The notes under the pieces: model-generated | Databases searched by the model: none | What the model saw: the letters and a program-made list of their open reading frames with translations, nothing else | What the model was told of the DNA's origin: nothing | Made by a program: the position numbers and the translations under genes | NCBI GenBank assembly: GCA_001557505.1 | Contig: LSAX01000007.1 | Span: forward strand, 868,001-932,000 | From: Reticulascus tulasneorum | Lineage: Eukaryota; Ascomycota; Sordariomycetes; Glomerellales; Reticulascaceae | DNA length: 64,000 bases | Direction of reading: 5' to 3' | Shown here: positions 46,930 to 59,460 of the stretch, in pieces | Position numbering within the stretch: the first letter of the stretch is position 1 | Layout: each line of letters opens with the position of its first letter

Positions 46930-48520
46930 GATGTACGAAGGAGAAGATACTTATTCTTATTTGATGTACATGAGTTGGCAGATGCTGGACCCCGCTGCTA
47001 TGTGCTGTCCGATTAGACTGGTACGAACTCAGATGCGGGATCATTATCCGTTTTGAGGAAAGTCTTGCTGCATGGCTTGGGAAGTAGAGCGGCAGCCGAG
47101 AGGACCATCTCAACTCTTTGTCTGCGAGGTTGGTAATTGTCAAGTGACAATCCGTTGTTCCACATGCTGTCTTGGATGCCTGCTGGGCCTAGGGTATCAA
47201 CCTCGATCTTGACGCAGCGCCATTGCAGAATGCATGCAGGCTCAGACCTGCCCACAGCACATAACTCTGCTTGTCTATTGTCGGGATTGATGGCTGTGCC
47301 ATGCGCACCGAAACTATCTGGCCGGCTTTGGGAAAGCCAGCTAATCAGGCATCCCGCGGGGCTGCGCTTTTCGATTTTACGGTATGCCTCGAAGATCAAT
47401 GGGGCATCCAGACCGGGTTTCAAGGTGACGGGTTCCATATCGCTGCTACCGTGTGGATGTGTCTCTTCCATGTGATGGCTCCGTGGAGGGGTAAAACCGG
47501 CGCCAAGTTGGCGTTCTCGTTGCGTTGGCTGTTGCTCTCACATCCTGAGCACCCCCCGCCACATATGCAACCCTGGATGCTGGAGACCAACTGAGAGCTC
47601 TGAGAGCCCTCCCCCCTCAGAATGTGTCAATGAGATCCTTGGGTAGTCCCAGATAGATGCGGGTGCGGAAGAGGGGGTGGATGTACCCTCATATGTTCTC
47701 TAGACTCCGGTTAGATTAGAGGTCCTGTCAAGTGAGACACGTCGCTCACATTCGGGTCCTTTGCACATGATCTCACTCCGAGTACTTCGAGCATTTGGTA
47801 CACCGCCATTTGTCCCAATCCGTCCATCTCAAGCACGCCTGGGAAATCTGCCTTCAACTATGCAAGGAGCTAGGGCTGCATGCCACGATGGTTCCCACGA
47901 TGGTTGAAGATTGAAAGCCTTGTTCTTTGGGAAGCTTTTCGGATGTGAGACAACGAGCATCCTCTTCTGCCTTGTATGCCAGGGATTGCCCCCTCCTACA
48001 TCGAAGCCGCATGGAACATGTTGCATGCCGTATTGGGCGTCTAGTTTGGTATTTTTGTTGTCTCAAAGGGCGTCGAGTGGCCTAGCTGCCATGGAAGATG
48101 CTACTGATCGTAAGTGACGCGCATGAATCATTGGGCGCATGGAAATACGTGGAATCTGAGCATCTGCAAGGCGTGAATAAGCCTGCACCGTCCCGTCGTG
48201 TTAGGCTGGTTTGGCTTGTAGGGCTGCAAGGCTAAGTGTAGCCCTTTATTCAAGGGTGTAAGTTGTACATCCGAATCCTCTTGATAGCACATTGACTACG
48301 TCGGTAAATCCGGAAATCTCCCATTTCTTGAATTGACTCGGCTATAGATGTCAAAGTGGAGATCCCAGGAAGCCTGCTAGCTCGCCTATCCAGGGAACTT
48401 TTTGTTCCGAGGTGCAGGGATGTGATCCTGCGCCATATCATTTGCGCTGGAGATGCGTCCTTAGGCAGTGGGCATGTAAATAGCCCAGGTAAGGTAATCA
48501 TCAGTTGCAGCCATCTAACC

Positions 48521-48544
48521 ATGCTGGTTGGCTCCCTACCTTGA
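48521..48544 (+). other. possible uORF upstream of the ABC transporter
   Basis: ATG at 48521 opens a 7-codon frame (MLVGSLP) that ends at 48544, 86 bases before the transporter ATG and out of frame with it. If it is within the mRNA leader it could lower translation. The transcription start is unknown, so it may be untranscribed. Confidence 0.25.
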
Positions 48545-48629
48545 GTTCGCTTCCTCAATATCCCTACCTTCGCAACCCGCTGGGCGGGAAGAATTGAACC
48601 AACCGGCTTCACCAAGTACACCAGAAGCA

Positions 48630-51600
48630 ATGGCGGTCAACTTGCAAGGCGGCGATTGTCTCGGCGGTGTCGCGTTTGGTTTCGCCGATAGCTGCGTGAC
48701 AGCTGACCTCTTTCTCGCTGTCGAGTACGAGTGGATATTCTGGCTGTCCGTTACGACTGCGGCTGCATTTGTGGCACTTGCCGTGCCACGGGTGCTCTAC
48801 CTCTCCCGATGCCAATCTATTGCCCGTGCTCCGGCCATTTTATTGCCTGCCAAGCTGATTGCGGGCACAGCACTCACCGGACTCCGCCTCGGCCTTCTTG
48901 TCATTGCCATCCGGCGTGCCGGCCATCCAATAGCGCGACTTGTAGCGTCCACAGCACTGAATTTCGCCGCGTCTTGCCTCCTCCTCGCGCTTTCGCCTCT
49001 TGAGCACCTCAAGTCCCACTGTCCGTCTATCTTGGCCTGCTCCTTTCTCTTCCTGACTTTCGTTTACGACGTCACGCGATGCTCTTCCCTTTGGACTGCA
49101 GCTTCCCACCACCACGATGTGGGTATTGACTATGCAGCATTCACCGGCGTATCAACCGCGGTCATCATTGCAGAACTCGCATTTCTGGTGCTGGAGAGCG
49201 CGCGGCGGAGGCGCTGGGTCACATGGGATGCCGCAGACCACAGCCCCGAGGAGACCAGCAGCGTTTTGAGTCTCGGGCTATACTCGTGGTTGAACCTGCT
49301 ATTGTGGCGGGGTTACCATAAACCCTTAACCATGCAGCATCTATATGTGCTGGACCAGTCCATTTCAGTGGAGAAGTTTGAAGCGCAGAGGATGTCTGGC
49401 TCGACGGATCAGTCGACCGGAACTTCAACCTGGGACCTGGTATTGTGGCTCGCGAAGCCGCTAGGCCGTTCCGTGCTCCTGGCAGTCTTTCCCCGATTGT
49501 GCCTCATATGTTTCACCTTCTGCCAGCCGTTTTTCCTCCAGCGTTTACTTGGATTTCTCTCCTCTCACGAGGACGACTCATCCACAGCATCCGGACTCGT
49601 TGCTGCCGCCGTTTTGATTTACTCTGGCATTGCCGTCTCGACAGCGCTATATTGGTACTACCAGGAGCGCTTCCAGTCCCAGCTGCGTGCCTTCCTGATA
49701 TCCGCCATATATGGCAAGACAGCCCATATCCTGCATGTCGGTGACGGCGACCCAGCGGCCGTCACGCTCATGGGTACCGATGTCGAGCGTATCTACACAG
49801 GACTACGTCTAATGCACGAAGTATGGGCGAACGCGATACAAATTGCGCTGGCTGCGTGGCTGCTGCATGGGCAGCTCGGGCTCGCTTTCCTAGCCCCGCT
49901 GGTGCTTGTGCTGCTCGGCTTCGCTGCTTCGTTCGCTATGTCCCACCGCGCGGTGCGGTACCAGAGCACCTGGATGGCTCGCGTGCAAGCACGCATTGGC
50001 GTCACCTCGGCAGTGCTGTCGCATATCAAGGATTTGCGCGTATCGGGCATGACCAGGCCCGCGGCTGCGCTTGTGCAGAGCGAGCGTGAGGACGAAATCC
50101 TGGTTGGAGAGCGCTCGCGCATGCTGGTCGTCATTAGCGCGAGTCTCAGCCAGTTACCACAGGCGATGGCGCCCGCGCTCGCCTTCGCCTTCGGGCCGCA
50201 AGTGCTGGACGAGACAACTGCTTTTACGGCGCTGTCGTTTCTAGCACTGCTAACGGCACCGTTGATGGTTGTGTTACAAAGCCTGCCTATCATTGCCGCC
50301 TGTTTCGCGTGCCTGAGGAGGATCAAGGTGTTTTTGATCCAAGAGGGACGGATAGATCGGCGGCTGTTGGGGCCCGCAAATAACCTCGGTACCGAGTCCA
50401 AGACATCCGATGCAGGGCACGAGGCGTCTGTTGTTGTTCAAGATGGAAACTTTGGCTGGACGGCTGAAAACACCATCCTCAAAAATATCAACCTGTGCCT
50501 CCCCAAGTCTTCCATCACATTTGTGGTGGGTCCTGTGGCCTCGGGCAAGTCGACACTATGCCGAGCACTCTTGGGCGAAGTGCCTCATGTTCAGGGCAGG
50601 GTAGTCTTGAAGTCGGACAAGTTGGGCTACTGCGATCAGGCGCCGATCCTGTTCAATGCATCCATTATGGAAAATATCCTCGGGTTCTCATCCATTGATA
50701 CAGTTCGCTATGCCGAAGTCATACAAGCGACAGGGCTGGCCGAGGACCTCAGGAGCTTCCCGGAAGGGGACAAGACCGTCATTGGAAGCAAGGGTATATC
50801 GCTCAGCGGTGGACAGCGGCAGCGTGTTTCTTTGGCACGATCACTCTATCACGACGCCGATATCCTGGTGCTTGATGACATATTCAGCGGGCTTGATGGA
50901 TCGACGCAGGAGCAGGTGTGTCAGTCTGTCTTTGGACCGGACGGGCTCCTGCGAAGGCGTGGAACGACTACTATCATTTGTACACACTCAACACACTTTC
51001 TGTCGGAGGCCGATCATATTGTTATCCTCTCCTCGGATGCCACTATTGCGGAGCAGGGTAGCTTCGCCGAGATTGCTCAGGATGAGGAGCGCGCCAAACG
51101 TATTGGTCTCATAGTCCCTACGGGTTCCATTACGCCACTAAATAAGCCTGGCGTGGGATCAAGCGATATGGTCATCCAAGCGACGGGACCGACGAAAATA
51201 GCCGCAAGCCGGCCTCTCGTCAACGTCCCATCCACCACAGCTCCGTCCGCACTCACGGCCCCCCCAACTGTTAACAGCGGCGTATACCGTCATTGGCTTT
51301 CCACCATTGGACTCCTGCCGATAGTAATTTACTTCCTTCTTGTCGTTGGCGTTGGCTTTTGCGTCAACTTCCCCACCATCTGGCTCAAGCTATGGTCGGC
51401 GGACTCGGTGTCGCCCACACCCAAGCACTCGTTCGCCTTCTGGGTGGGTATCTACGCACTAATAGGGGCAGGCGCAATTCTCTGTGTGTTCCCTGCGGCG
51501 CTCCTGATGCTGCGCACCGCTGTACGCCTTACTGGAACCGATTTCCATCGTGCCGCCGTCGACACGGCCATGCACAGCAGCCTACGGTTCTTGGGCCGCA

Positions 51601-53179
51601 CTGATGTGGGCAAGGTGCTGAACTTGTTTAGCCAGGACATGAACATTCTAGACACGCAGCTGCCTCGAATGGTCAACAACATGTGCTTCTCACTGGCCAC
51701 CGCCATCGGCCAGACCGTCGTGATTGCCATGTCTTCGGGATGGCTGGCCATCAGCTACCCGTTCTTTGCAGCGATGCTGTGGGTTGTGCAGCGTGTCTAT
51801 CTGCCGAGCTCGAAACGGCTCCGCATTCTGGATTTAGAGGCGAAATCGCCTCTGTAGTAAGTGCTGTTACGTCTTTTGACATTTTCTTCTTGCCATGTGC
51901 TGACTGCAACCTATCGCCCAGTACCAACTTTCTAGACACACTCGCTGGCCTGCCTACAATCCGAGCCTTTGGCTGGTTCCCGCATCAGACAGCCCGTAAC
52001 AACGCCCTCCTCGATGACTCGCAGCGCCCCTTGTATCTGCTGGCCATGGCGCAGCAGTGGCTTACACTGACCATGAACGTGCTCGTGACCATTGTGGCTG
52101 TCATTCTCGTTGTGCTGGCGACTCAACTTGGATCTGACGCCGGCAACGTCGGTGCAGGGCTAGTCACCCTTATAACGCTCGGTACTACCCTGACGAACAT
52201 CGTCCTCGCGTACACGGGTCTCGAAACCTCCCTTGGCGCAATCAGCAGGCTCAAATGCTTTGGAGAAGAAACAGAACTAGAAGATCATAAGAACGAAGAC
52301 GTGATCCCCGACGAAGGATGGCCAGTTCGCGGACGAGTGCAGATTCAAAGTGTAGATGCAAGCTATGACGGTACAGAAAAAGTACTAAAAGGGTTAAACT
52401 TGGTGATCGAGGCTGGTGAAAAAATCGCGATATGCGGGCGTACAGGGAGGTTTGTTGTCCCTCACTACGTAGTACATTATCGTCTACTCGCTAACTAGAG
52501 GGCCCCAAGCGGTAAATCCTCGATACTCGCTCTCCTCCTTCGCCTTATCGAACCCCTCCCATCCAACCCGCCGAACCTATCAGACACCGTAGCAACTCCA
52601 ATCCTCATCGACGACATCCCCCTTAACACGATCGACCATACCATGCTTCGCGAGTGCGTTATCTCCGCCTCGCAGGATGCCGTGTTATTCCCTGACGGCA
52701 CTTCCTTCCGGGCCAACCTAGATCCCTGGAATGCAGCTTCAGACGCCGAGTGCACCGCCGTCTTACACGATCTCGGCCTCACCACGGTAGTGGAAGCTAA
52801 GGGAGGGCTAAGTTCACTCGTCGGCGGAGCAGAGCTGAGCGGCGGGCAGAAGCAGCTGTTCGGTCTCGCACGAGCGGTACTCCGGCGAAGAGTGAAGCGA
52901 CGAGCAACAAACACCGACGGAGGTTTGCTCCTCCTGGACGAGATTACGTCGAGCGCGGACGCAGAGACAGAGCGTCGAGTACGGCAAGTTTTGGAGGACG
53001 AGTTTGCAGCATATACGGTTGTGATGGTAACGCACCGGCTAGAGATGACCTTGCGGTGTGATCGTGTGGTTGTGCTAGATGCAGGAAAGGTGGTGGAGGA
53101 TGGGAGGCCAGAAGAGTTGTTGGATAGAGAAGGGGGATGGTTCAAGGCACTGTGGGACGGTGTGAATCCTCGGGCATAA
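48630..53179 (+). CDS. ABCC (MRP-type) full-length ABC transporter
   Basis: This is an ATP-driven membrane exporter of the ABCC/MRP class, which moves conjugates, drugs or metabolites out of the cytosol or into vacuoles. Exons are 48630-51856, 51922-52449 and 52510-53179 (introns 65 and 60 nt), giving 1,474 aa. The order is TMD0-TMD1-NBD1-TMD2-NBD2, with N-terminal helices at about 30-190. NBD1 has Walker A GPVASGKST (634-642), signature LSGGQ (725-729) and Walker B ILVLDD (745-750), where Asp replaces the catalytic Glu as usual in ABCC NBD1. After intron 1, SPLYTNFLDTLAGLPTIRAF is the conserved TMD2 motif. NBD2 has Walker A GRTGSGKSS (1248-1256), signature LSGGQ (1361-1365), Walker B LLLLDE (to Glu1396) and the VMVTHR His loop. 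The acceptor at 52509 was chosen because it alone rebuilds Walker A. The frame upstream of 48630 starts at a TTG. No biosynthetic cluster is adjacent; the substrate is unknown. Confidence 0.93.
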
Positions 53180-55540
53180 ATACATTAGCCACCATATGGA
53201 ATATAGGAACAATTGCAATTGGAAGGCAGAAGCAGATGCCATAACTATGTATCCCCACACACTACCACATTCAGCATAACACAAACCAATCGCTAGACAA
53301 CTGGCCAAGCTACATATGACCTGAATGGATCATATCTTGATTCTGTTCTCTGGCGCGACATTCATTGTGGGTTATGGCGTGCACGGGGAAGAAAGAAAGG
53401 CGTCAAATTGTCCTCGACCAAGACCTTCGCATCGAGTTTACTAGCGTCCGAAAGAAACAGCTTGACATCTGCAAACGAACAGCAAAAACCAAGGCAATTT
53501 TCATGTCTTGCATATACCAATCTGGGTAGAATGCGGCAGGACAGCCAGTGATAGGCTGGTGGTTTCTTATGCGATCTCGCGTTTCAAGTCGGACAGCAAA
53601 TCGAGAAGCTTGTTCCTAGCGTAGAAACTTCTTTGCGTGGGATTCGAAGGCTCGGCGAAGCTTTCTTTTCCCGAGTGAAAACTTGATTATCAGGGATGCT
53701 AGCTCACACGAGGCGATTTGGCGGTGTGCTAACGGAAACCACAAGGCAACGGGCAATAGTCCTAGATCCATGTCGGACCGCGGGCACGAGGATAGCGGTA
53801 TGATTGCCCACACTCACTTCCGGGGAGACTGGACCCCTTGATCCATATACACCTCCGTGGAAATTAAAGTCTCAGAGAAAAGCCACCAAGCAATCTGTCG
53901 AAACTGCGTAAGTCATGTCCAGGGCTCTTAGGAAGCAGGAAACAGCAACAACGCATGTGTAGGTCTGCCTTCTTCGTAAGCTCGTTATGGGCCAGAACGA
54001 AAACTAGCCGCGGCATCCGTCGCAGTATACCTGCATTCTCCAGAAGACGCAGAACAAGGAAGAAGCTCTCGGAGACTTAATTGTGTAGCTTGCATAGAAC
54101 ATCGGCTTAATCTGTATCTCAGACATGACCTTGCGATCAGGCCATACTCCTTGTGGCAAACCGCTGAAGATTTCTTTGACCAAAGTTTCCTGTTTGGACA
54201 GCTTGCAGAATGTCACGGATTAGATATAGTGCATTAGTCCCAATGGAGGGCACCCGAAGGTGTCTCCCACACCGTTTCTTCGCCGAATTCAAGGCTGGCG
54301 CTAGGGTGTTTTGGCTTGCAGGAGAGGCGCTGCAGGCGGGCTGCAGATAGCTCCTTGCGGTGTGCTGCCGACGAGCTTTCGCAACTTAGGGAAGATGCTC
54401 CCGAGAAATAACAGCAAAAGATGAAAGATTCGCTTGCAAATCAGCCCATCAAATTCAGTCACTGGTTGTGTTGAAGAAGTCAAAGTGGCCTACAGCACAT
54501 GCGTACTGATATCGTATGGTCGCATCCCATGGCTGGGAAAGAAAGCCAAGCAGATACGCAAGCAAGCCAACAGCCGAAGACACACCACCCGATTCTCTGT
54601 GTACAGCCTGCTTTCGGGCATCGGAGGGGGAAAAGAGGGATCAAAGCCACGTTCTTGAGAACCTACTCAATATCTTCAATCGTTTCGTTCTTGCGGTCAG
54701 CATCCGGACATGTCTTACTTCCTTCAGGTTATTTGCTTATCGAAGCTGTTTGATCAGCCACTTCTCTTCTAGACCCTGATAGACCTTTATGCCACTGTCC
54801 GCTGTTAAAATCAGCCACATTTCTGCCAAGGTGTCCTGTGTGTCGCGAATGACACGAATCTGCCCTGGGTTCTTGATGTCATGACCCGAGTCGACGGTAG
54901 GAGACCCCGAACCTGGGCATCCCTCAAAACGGAGAATTCCAGGACCCAACCCATCCTGACTGAACCTTGCCACGATGTTGATGGTACTTCCCTCTAACGT
55001 AGTTGTTGATACAAATTAGCACATCCTGTATGTCCTTGTTCCACAAGCCGCGCTAACCGGACTGCCTGGAGACGATGGTCTCCAATCGAGGCTCCCAATA
55101 CGCCTATCGCCTCACTTCTAGATCAAGTGACATGGCGTCAGACCGCTTCCATCTCTCTTGTCTTGTTTTGTTGGAACGAAGCAATGGGGCGTCTTCATTT
55201 CCGATGACCAATCGACAAGGAATTATAGCTGTTGTCTCTGGCGAACCACTAGTTTGCCAGGCCAGGGCTCTTCGACTCCCAGGGATGCTGCTAGACTCGG
55301 GCAACCTCGTCAGCTTCGGACGAGTAAGATCAATACGACCGACCGTCGACGCGAGGCAATATAACGCCAACTTTGAAGATAAGCTGTGAAATAGGCGAGG
55401 TTCCCCATCACACCATTCCCATGTCCCGATGTGAGTGATCCGTGCTGGTTGGGCTTTGCTCTCATGTTTCTGAGACATGAAACTTCGACACCCTTTCCGC
55501 GCGAGAGCGGTGAACTTATTTGCGAGTTGCTCACGCGGGT
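53180..55540. other. intergenic after the ABC transporter
   Basis: About 2.4 kb without a recognisable gene. Overlapping frames on both strands at 55075-55389 and 55104-55583 fall in the expected promoter of the following gene and have no family motifs. No repeat or RNA gene is visible. Confidence 0.5.
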
Positions 55541-55547
55541 TATAAAG
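55541..55547 (+). promoter_or_regulatory. TATA box of the 265-aa protein gene
   Basis: TATAAAG lies 106 bases before the ATG at 55647, a suitable distance for a fungal core promoter. The related gene at 62521 has TATAA at 62404, 117 bases before its ATG. Confidence 0.45.
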
Positions 55548-55646
55548 ATTTCCTCGTCCCGAAACGACAGATACAGTGTTCATGCTCGAGATATCATCGA
55601 CCGCAGATATCCCACCATTTGGAAACTCGTGTCATCCAGCAACATC

Positions 55647-56500
55647 ATGAGCGACGATTTCTACCATCCTCAGTTCACTCCTCGTTTCCACCAAGGTGAC
55701 CCTGCCGCTGATGAAGATTCCCCACTATCCTCCCATCAGCTTCCAACGCCGATACCTACGCAAGAAGCCTGGCTCGGCCTAGTTCCTCCGTCAATGATGT
55801 TTCTTTCGACGCCGCCGCAACGGTACACCGCTCCTCGTGTCTGGTACGAATCCGAATATCAGGAACACGTCTCTTTCAGCAACGTTTCCCGTGTTGCACG
55901 TGGCGAGCAAGCCGCTTCCAGCCCCCAACTAATACTAGACGCGCCACCAGCTGAGTACCGGGCTGCGACTTTATATTCCACCAACTATTCTGGCTTTCAA
56001 GCAACGAGTCTCGACCCTGTCGGGTCAAGGCAGCTGAATCCCTTAGTAATGTTGGCAACACCTCCGATCTTATCAGACATGACATCCATGTCACTGCAGC
56101 CTACCATAGAGGGTTCTCATGCCCTTGACAATGGCCGTGGAGGTACCTTTGCAACTGCCATGGTTCTTGGTCAACAAGTGAGCGGCGTCGATGTCTGCCA
56201 CGACTACACAAGCATCATCTCGCTCCCTTGCCGGTGCAATGCTACTGCTCCATCATACTGCCTATGTGGAGATCGCATTGCTGCCCTTCACGTAAATGCT
56301 GTCCACGAATCTGGCCGGAGCTGGTCCACGGAGTGTCAGAGAGACGATGAAAGGTATGCTTAACACCATTGGTTCTCAGTGAATAAGACTTTGCCTAACA
56401 GGTAAGCAGCCCAATCGAGGACTTGAATGCCGGAGCCATAAAAGAAACCAAAGGAGGAAGCTCGCAGGATTCAAAGTCCACTTCGCCTATGGCCCTTTGA
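55647..56500 (+). CDS. unknown small protein, CxC cluster and SWST motif (family member A)
   Basis: I do not recognise this protein. Exons are 55647-56353 and 56410-56500, with a 56-nt intron (GTATGC donor, CCTAAC branch), giving 265 aa. The acceptor at 56409 is preferred to 56401, because 56401 lies only 2 nt from the branch A and would stop after one codon. The start reads MSDDFYHPQFTPRF. The middle is rich in Ser, Pro and Thr and looks disordered. Near the end are CRC (195-197) and CLC (205-207), a CxC-x7-CxC arrangement that could bind metal, then SWST (225-228). Exon 2 encodes a polar tail (SPIEDLNAGAIKETKGG...). No signal peptide or membrane helix is seen. It is related to the gene at 62521 by the shared N-terminal motif, cysteine cluster, SWST and intron position. 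The open frame extends upstream only with non-ATG codons. Confidence 0.65.
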
Positions 56501-58856
56501 ACTAAGTAAAATGGCTCGGTAAGAATACCTTCAACGGCCTTCCATCGACGAAGCCAGGACTTCATCTATGCAAACATGCGCGTAGATGCTTCAACCAAAC
56601 TTGACCCACGAATACATTCGTATCATGCCTTGTTGTCGGTTCGAACGCTTGATAGTCCTTAGACATTCTTTGTGTGTAAGCTTGTGTTTCATTGGCGGTT
56701 CTAGTGTAGTTGAGGTAGGCCCCCGCTGCTGATATATGTAATTCCTTCTTTACTTCATGTGGTGTATCTTTTCACATTGTTTCGTTCTATGTTTCTGAAA
56801 GTTGGTGGAATACTGTATTGCGTCGATAGATCTTGCTTTCTTGGATCGGGGCCTGGGACATGGCGAGCACGATCCATCTTGTATACAGCGAGATATAAAT
56901 GATTTGACGCAGCTCGCCCATCATGCAAAGGAATGTGTTCACTCATGACTTTAAAGAGAGTAGTTGAGGTTGGGTTACTGGAATGTGCAAATTTGATCAG
57001 CTTGGGCACCAAGGCCTAAGGTATCCGACAAACCCGACATGGAAGAACCGCGCATCCAATTAAACCAACTCTCCAAACTCTACGAGATTGAGGCCCTCCA
57101 GATATCTTTATGCTTACGCTCGGTCTAAAACCGACACTACAACCCAAATACGAATAAGAAGCCTGGAAATATGAACCCAATGGGAGACCGTTGTGAACCT
57201 TGGGCGACATCCGGTTTCAACCCATCACGACCTGAGCTGACCTCAACCATCCGCCACCGTGCACGTACTTGGCTGACAAATGCCTTTTATGTTATGTCTA
57301 CGTAAAGATGATTACTGAGCGCCTTCCTATAGAGGATAGCTTCACGCGTCTTCATGGCTGAGTACCCTCTCCGCCTCATCCTTTGTCCGGCCGAGTTCGG
57401 TGTACCAAGCATCAATGAAGAGCTCCACTCATCCATCGCCATTTTAACGATCGTATTGAAGAAGGCAACCAAGCTAAAACGCAGCCATCCCTAGCATAAT
57501 TCGTCGAGATCTCCCAATATACGACGCGACATCGCACGAGCATGCTGGGTGCGAGCCGACGGTGAGCTGACAACATCCGATGATAACATGATGTGCCGCG
57601 GAACGTGTCAACCAGCCCCATCTGTAACACCAAAGCTGCCGCTCACCCCTCACCGAGCAGACAAGGCAGTTATAGCGCAGAAGTCGAATGATTCTCGTCG
57701 TCGAATGTTTTTCTTTTCAAAAACCTTGTGATCAGTCTTTGTAGTATAAGTTAAGGAACCGGCCATCTTCAAGCCGGGATCCGAAGAGCGCCGTCATAGT
57801 GGGGGTAGACCACCAGCTGAGAATTGTCGCCGGGTGGCTCGGCCGGTTGGAGAACGCCGCATGTGCGGCTGACGTGCCGCCTTCGAACTCCTTTGTGTTT
57901 CGAAAAGGGCAAAAATCGAGAGCCTGGCTGTGTTTGAGGAGATGCGCTCCCCACGCCGCCAACCACTGGGCTTGGAGTGTACTAATGACACCTTCAAGCC
58001 TTTTTCTCAAGATCGGTGACCCCAACTGGTGGGGAATCTCCAATGATCGCCGCTAGGTTTAATTAGCACACGTGCTATCCCTGTGACAGACCATTGCGGG
58101 GGATAATGCGGGGGTGAGCGGGAAATGAAGTTGGCGTCGATCAATCCCAGAGTGCTGGTAATGTCCATGCGGCATGGCTTTTGATGGTGGAGTTGCGACG
58201 ACAGATGGCAAGGCTGACGGGTAGCTACCCTGCAGTTGATCTTCATCACCTGCAACATGATGGCCTCAACTCCACACGCTTACAAGTGTCAGCTACATAT
58301 CATGTGGCGACCTTGTATTCTGGGCTTCAACCCTGCTTTTCGTGTGTCCCTGCGTCCTCGACTGCTCAATCTAAGATATGCCTTCGGCCTGGATGAGCCC
58401 CTTGAATGCACAACCAACTTTGCTTTTCAAGTCGTAACGCTCTGTTCCGTCTTCATGCCATGAATTGAAATATATAAGATCCATGTGCTCTTAACTAGAG
58501 AGCACTCCGACAGAACTCTGCCACAATTGCCTTCAATGGACAGAATAATCAGTGAAATACCGTCTTGGCATCTATGAATCGATCCTTGCAGACATGGACC
58601 TGATCTAGACGTCTGAAGCATTACCAATGTCGAAGAGAAGAAACTTACCAGAAACTATACGCTTGTTGCAGTGGTGGCTCCCCGTAGTAAAGCGCTTTTG
58701 TATAACATTCAGAGAACAACATTAACTGCAGTCCACTGTCGGGTCAATCCAATTGTATCCCGTATTCCGAGGTACAAACATCGGTTGATAACTGCCTAGC
58801 ATCTGAAAGCTAAACATGGAAACAACTCGATTTGAAGCCTTCATGAACGACGGTTG

Positions 58857-58878
58857 TCTTGGTCTTGGTCTTGGTGGA
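58857..58878. repeat. GTCTTG tandem repeat
   Basis: Three to four copies of a GTCTTG/GTCTTGG unit lie in tandem in intergenic DNA. Confidence 0.7.
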
Positions 58879-59435
58879 GCCACGAATGGCTGTCCAAGCC
58901 AATGGGCTTTCGGCCCAACCTTGCCAACATCATCAAAGCGCTAAACCACACCGCTCCTCGAGTGTTAAATTAGCCAATAGCCAGACTTTCTCCCTTCAAG
59001 ACATGTGATGCCTCAGATAATGACGGTGGGCAAAGTGAATCACTATTGGACCGCTTCTAAGAAGCAGACAGGTCTGATCTGCGAGCCAGCGAGGAGTCTG
59101 GACACAATTGAGAACCCCGGAGAACCCTAACACAATACGATTTTGCAATTTCAAAATGAATTGTTGCCTGGAACACTCTTCATACACACTCTTCATCTTC
59201 TGGCTTGACTTCATGCCCATGTAAGAATGAAAGAAACACCCACACGGTGATCTTGGCTGGTAGCCAGGCGATGACCTCTGGCTGCAGGCGACCGGTACCA
59301 GAACACCTGTATACGGAAACGAATCCCGTACGCTGTTTCGCTGGACAAATCATTGGCCATGAATTAACCAACCAATAACAGAGAGAACCTCTGAGCACTG
59401 CGGCTCAATTGTAGACCTCACAGCTCTGCCCATCA

Positions 59436-59460
59436 CAGCAGCAGCAGCAGCAGCAGCAGC
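59436..59460. repeat. (CAG)8 trinucleotide repeat
   Basis: Eight CAG units plus one base. On the minus strand it falls in a short open frame that would read poly-alanine, but that frame has no other support. Confidence 0.9.

Larger units (their letters stand above)
45960..48500. other. intergenic region between divergent trypsin-fold and ABC genes
   Basis: About 2.6 kb separate two genes pointing away from each other, so both promoters lie here. TATA-like DNA marks the minus-strand gene (46154-46165). Short tandem repeats occur at 46471-46496 and 46905-46929. A minus-strand ATG frame of 152 codons (47013-47471) overlaps a plus-strand frame of similar length and is not accepted as a gene. Confidence 0.5.

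Noticed and set aside
47013..47471. 152-codon minus-strand ATG frame
   Set aside because: An overlapping plus-strand frame of 112 codons is equally open, no motif is recognisable, and several frames of this length are expected by chance. It remains possible as an orphan gene.
55104..55583. 159-codon minus-strand ATG frame upstream of the 265-aa gene
   Set aside because: It covers the TATA box and leader of that gene and has no family features; probably chance.
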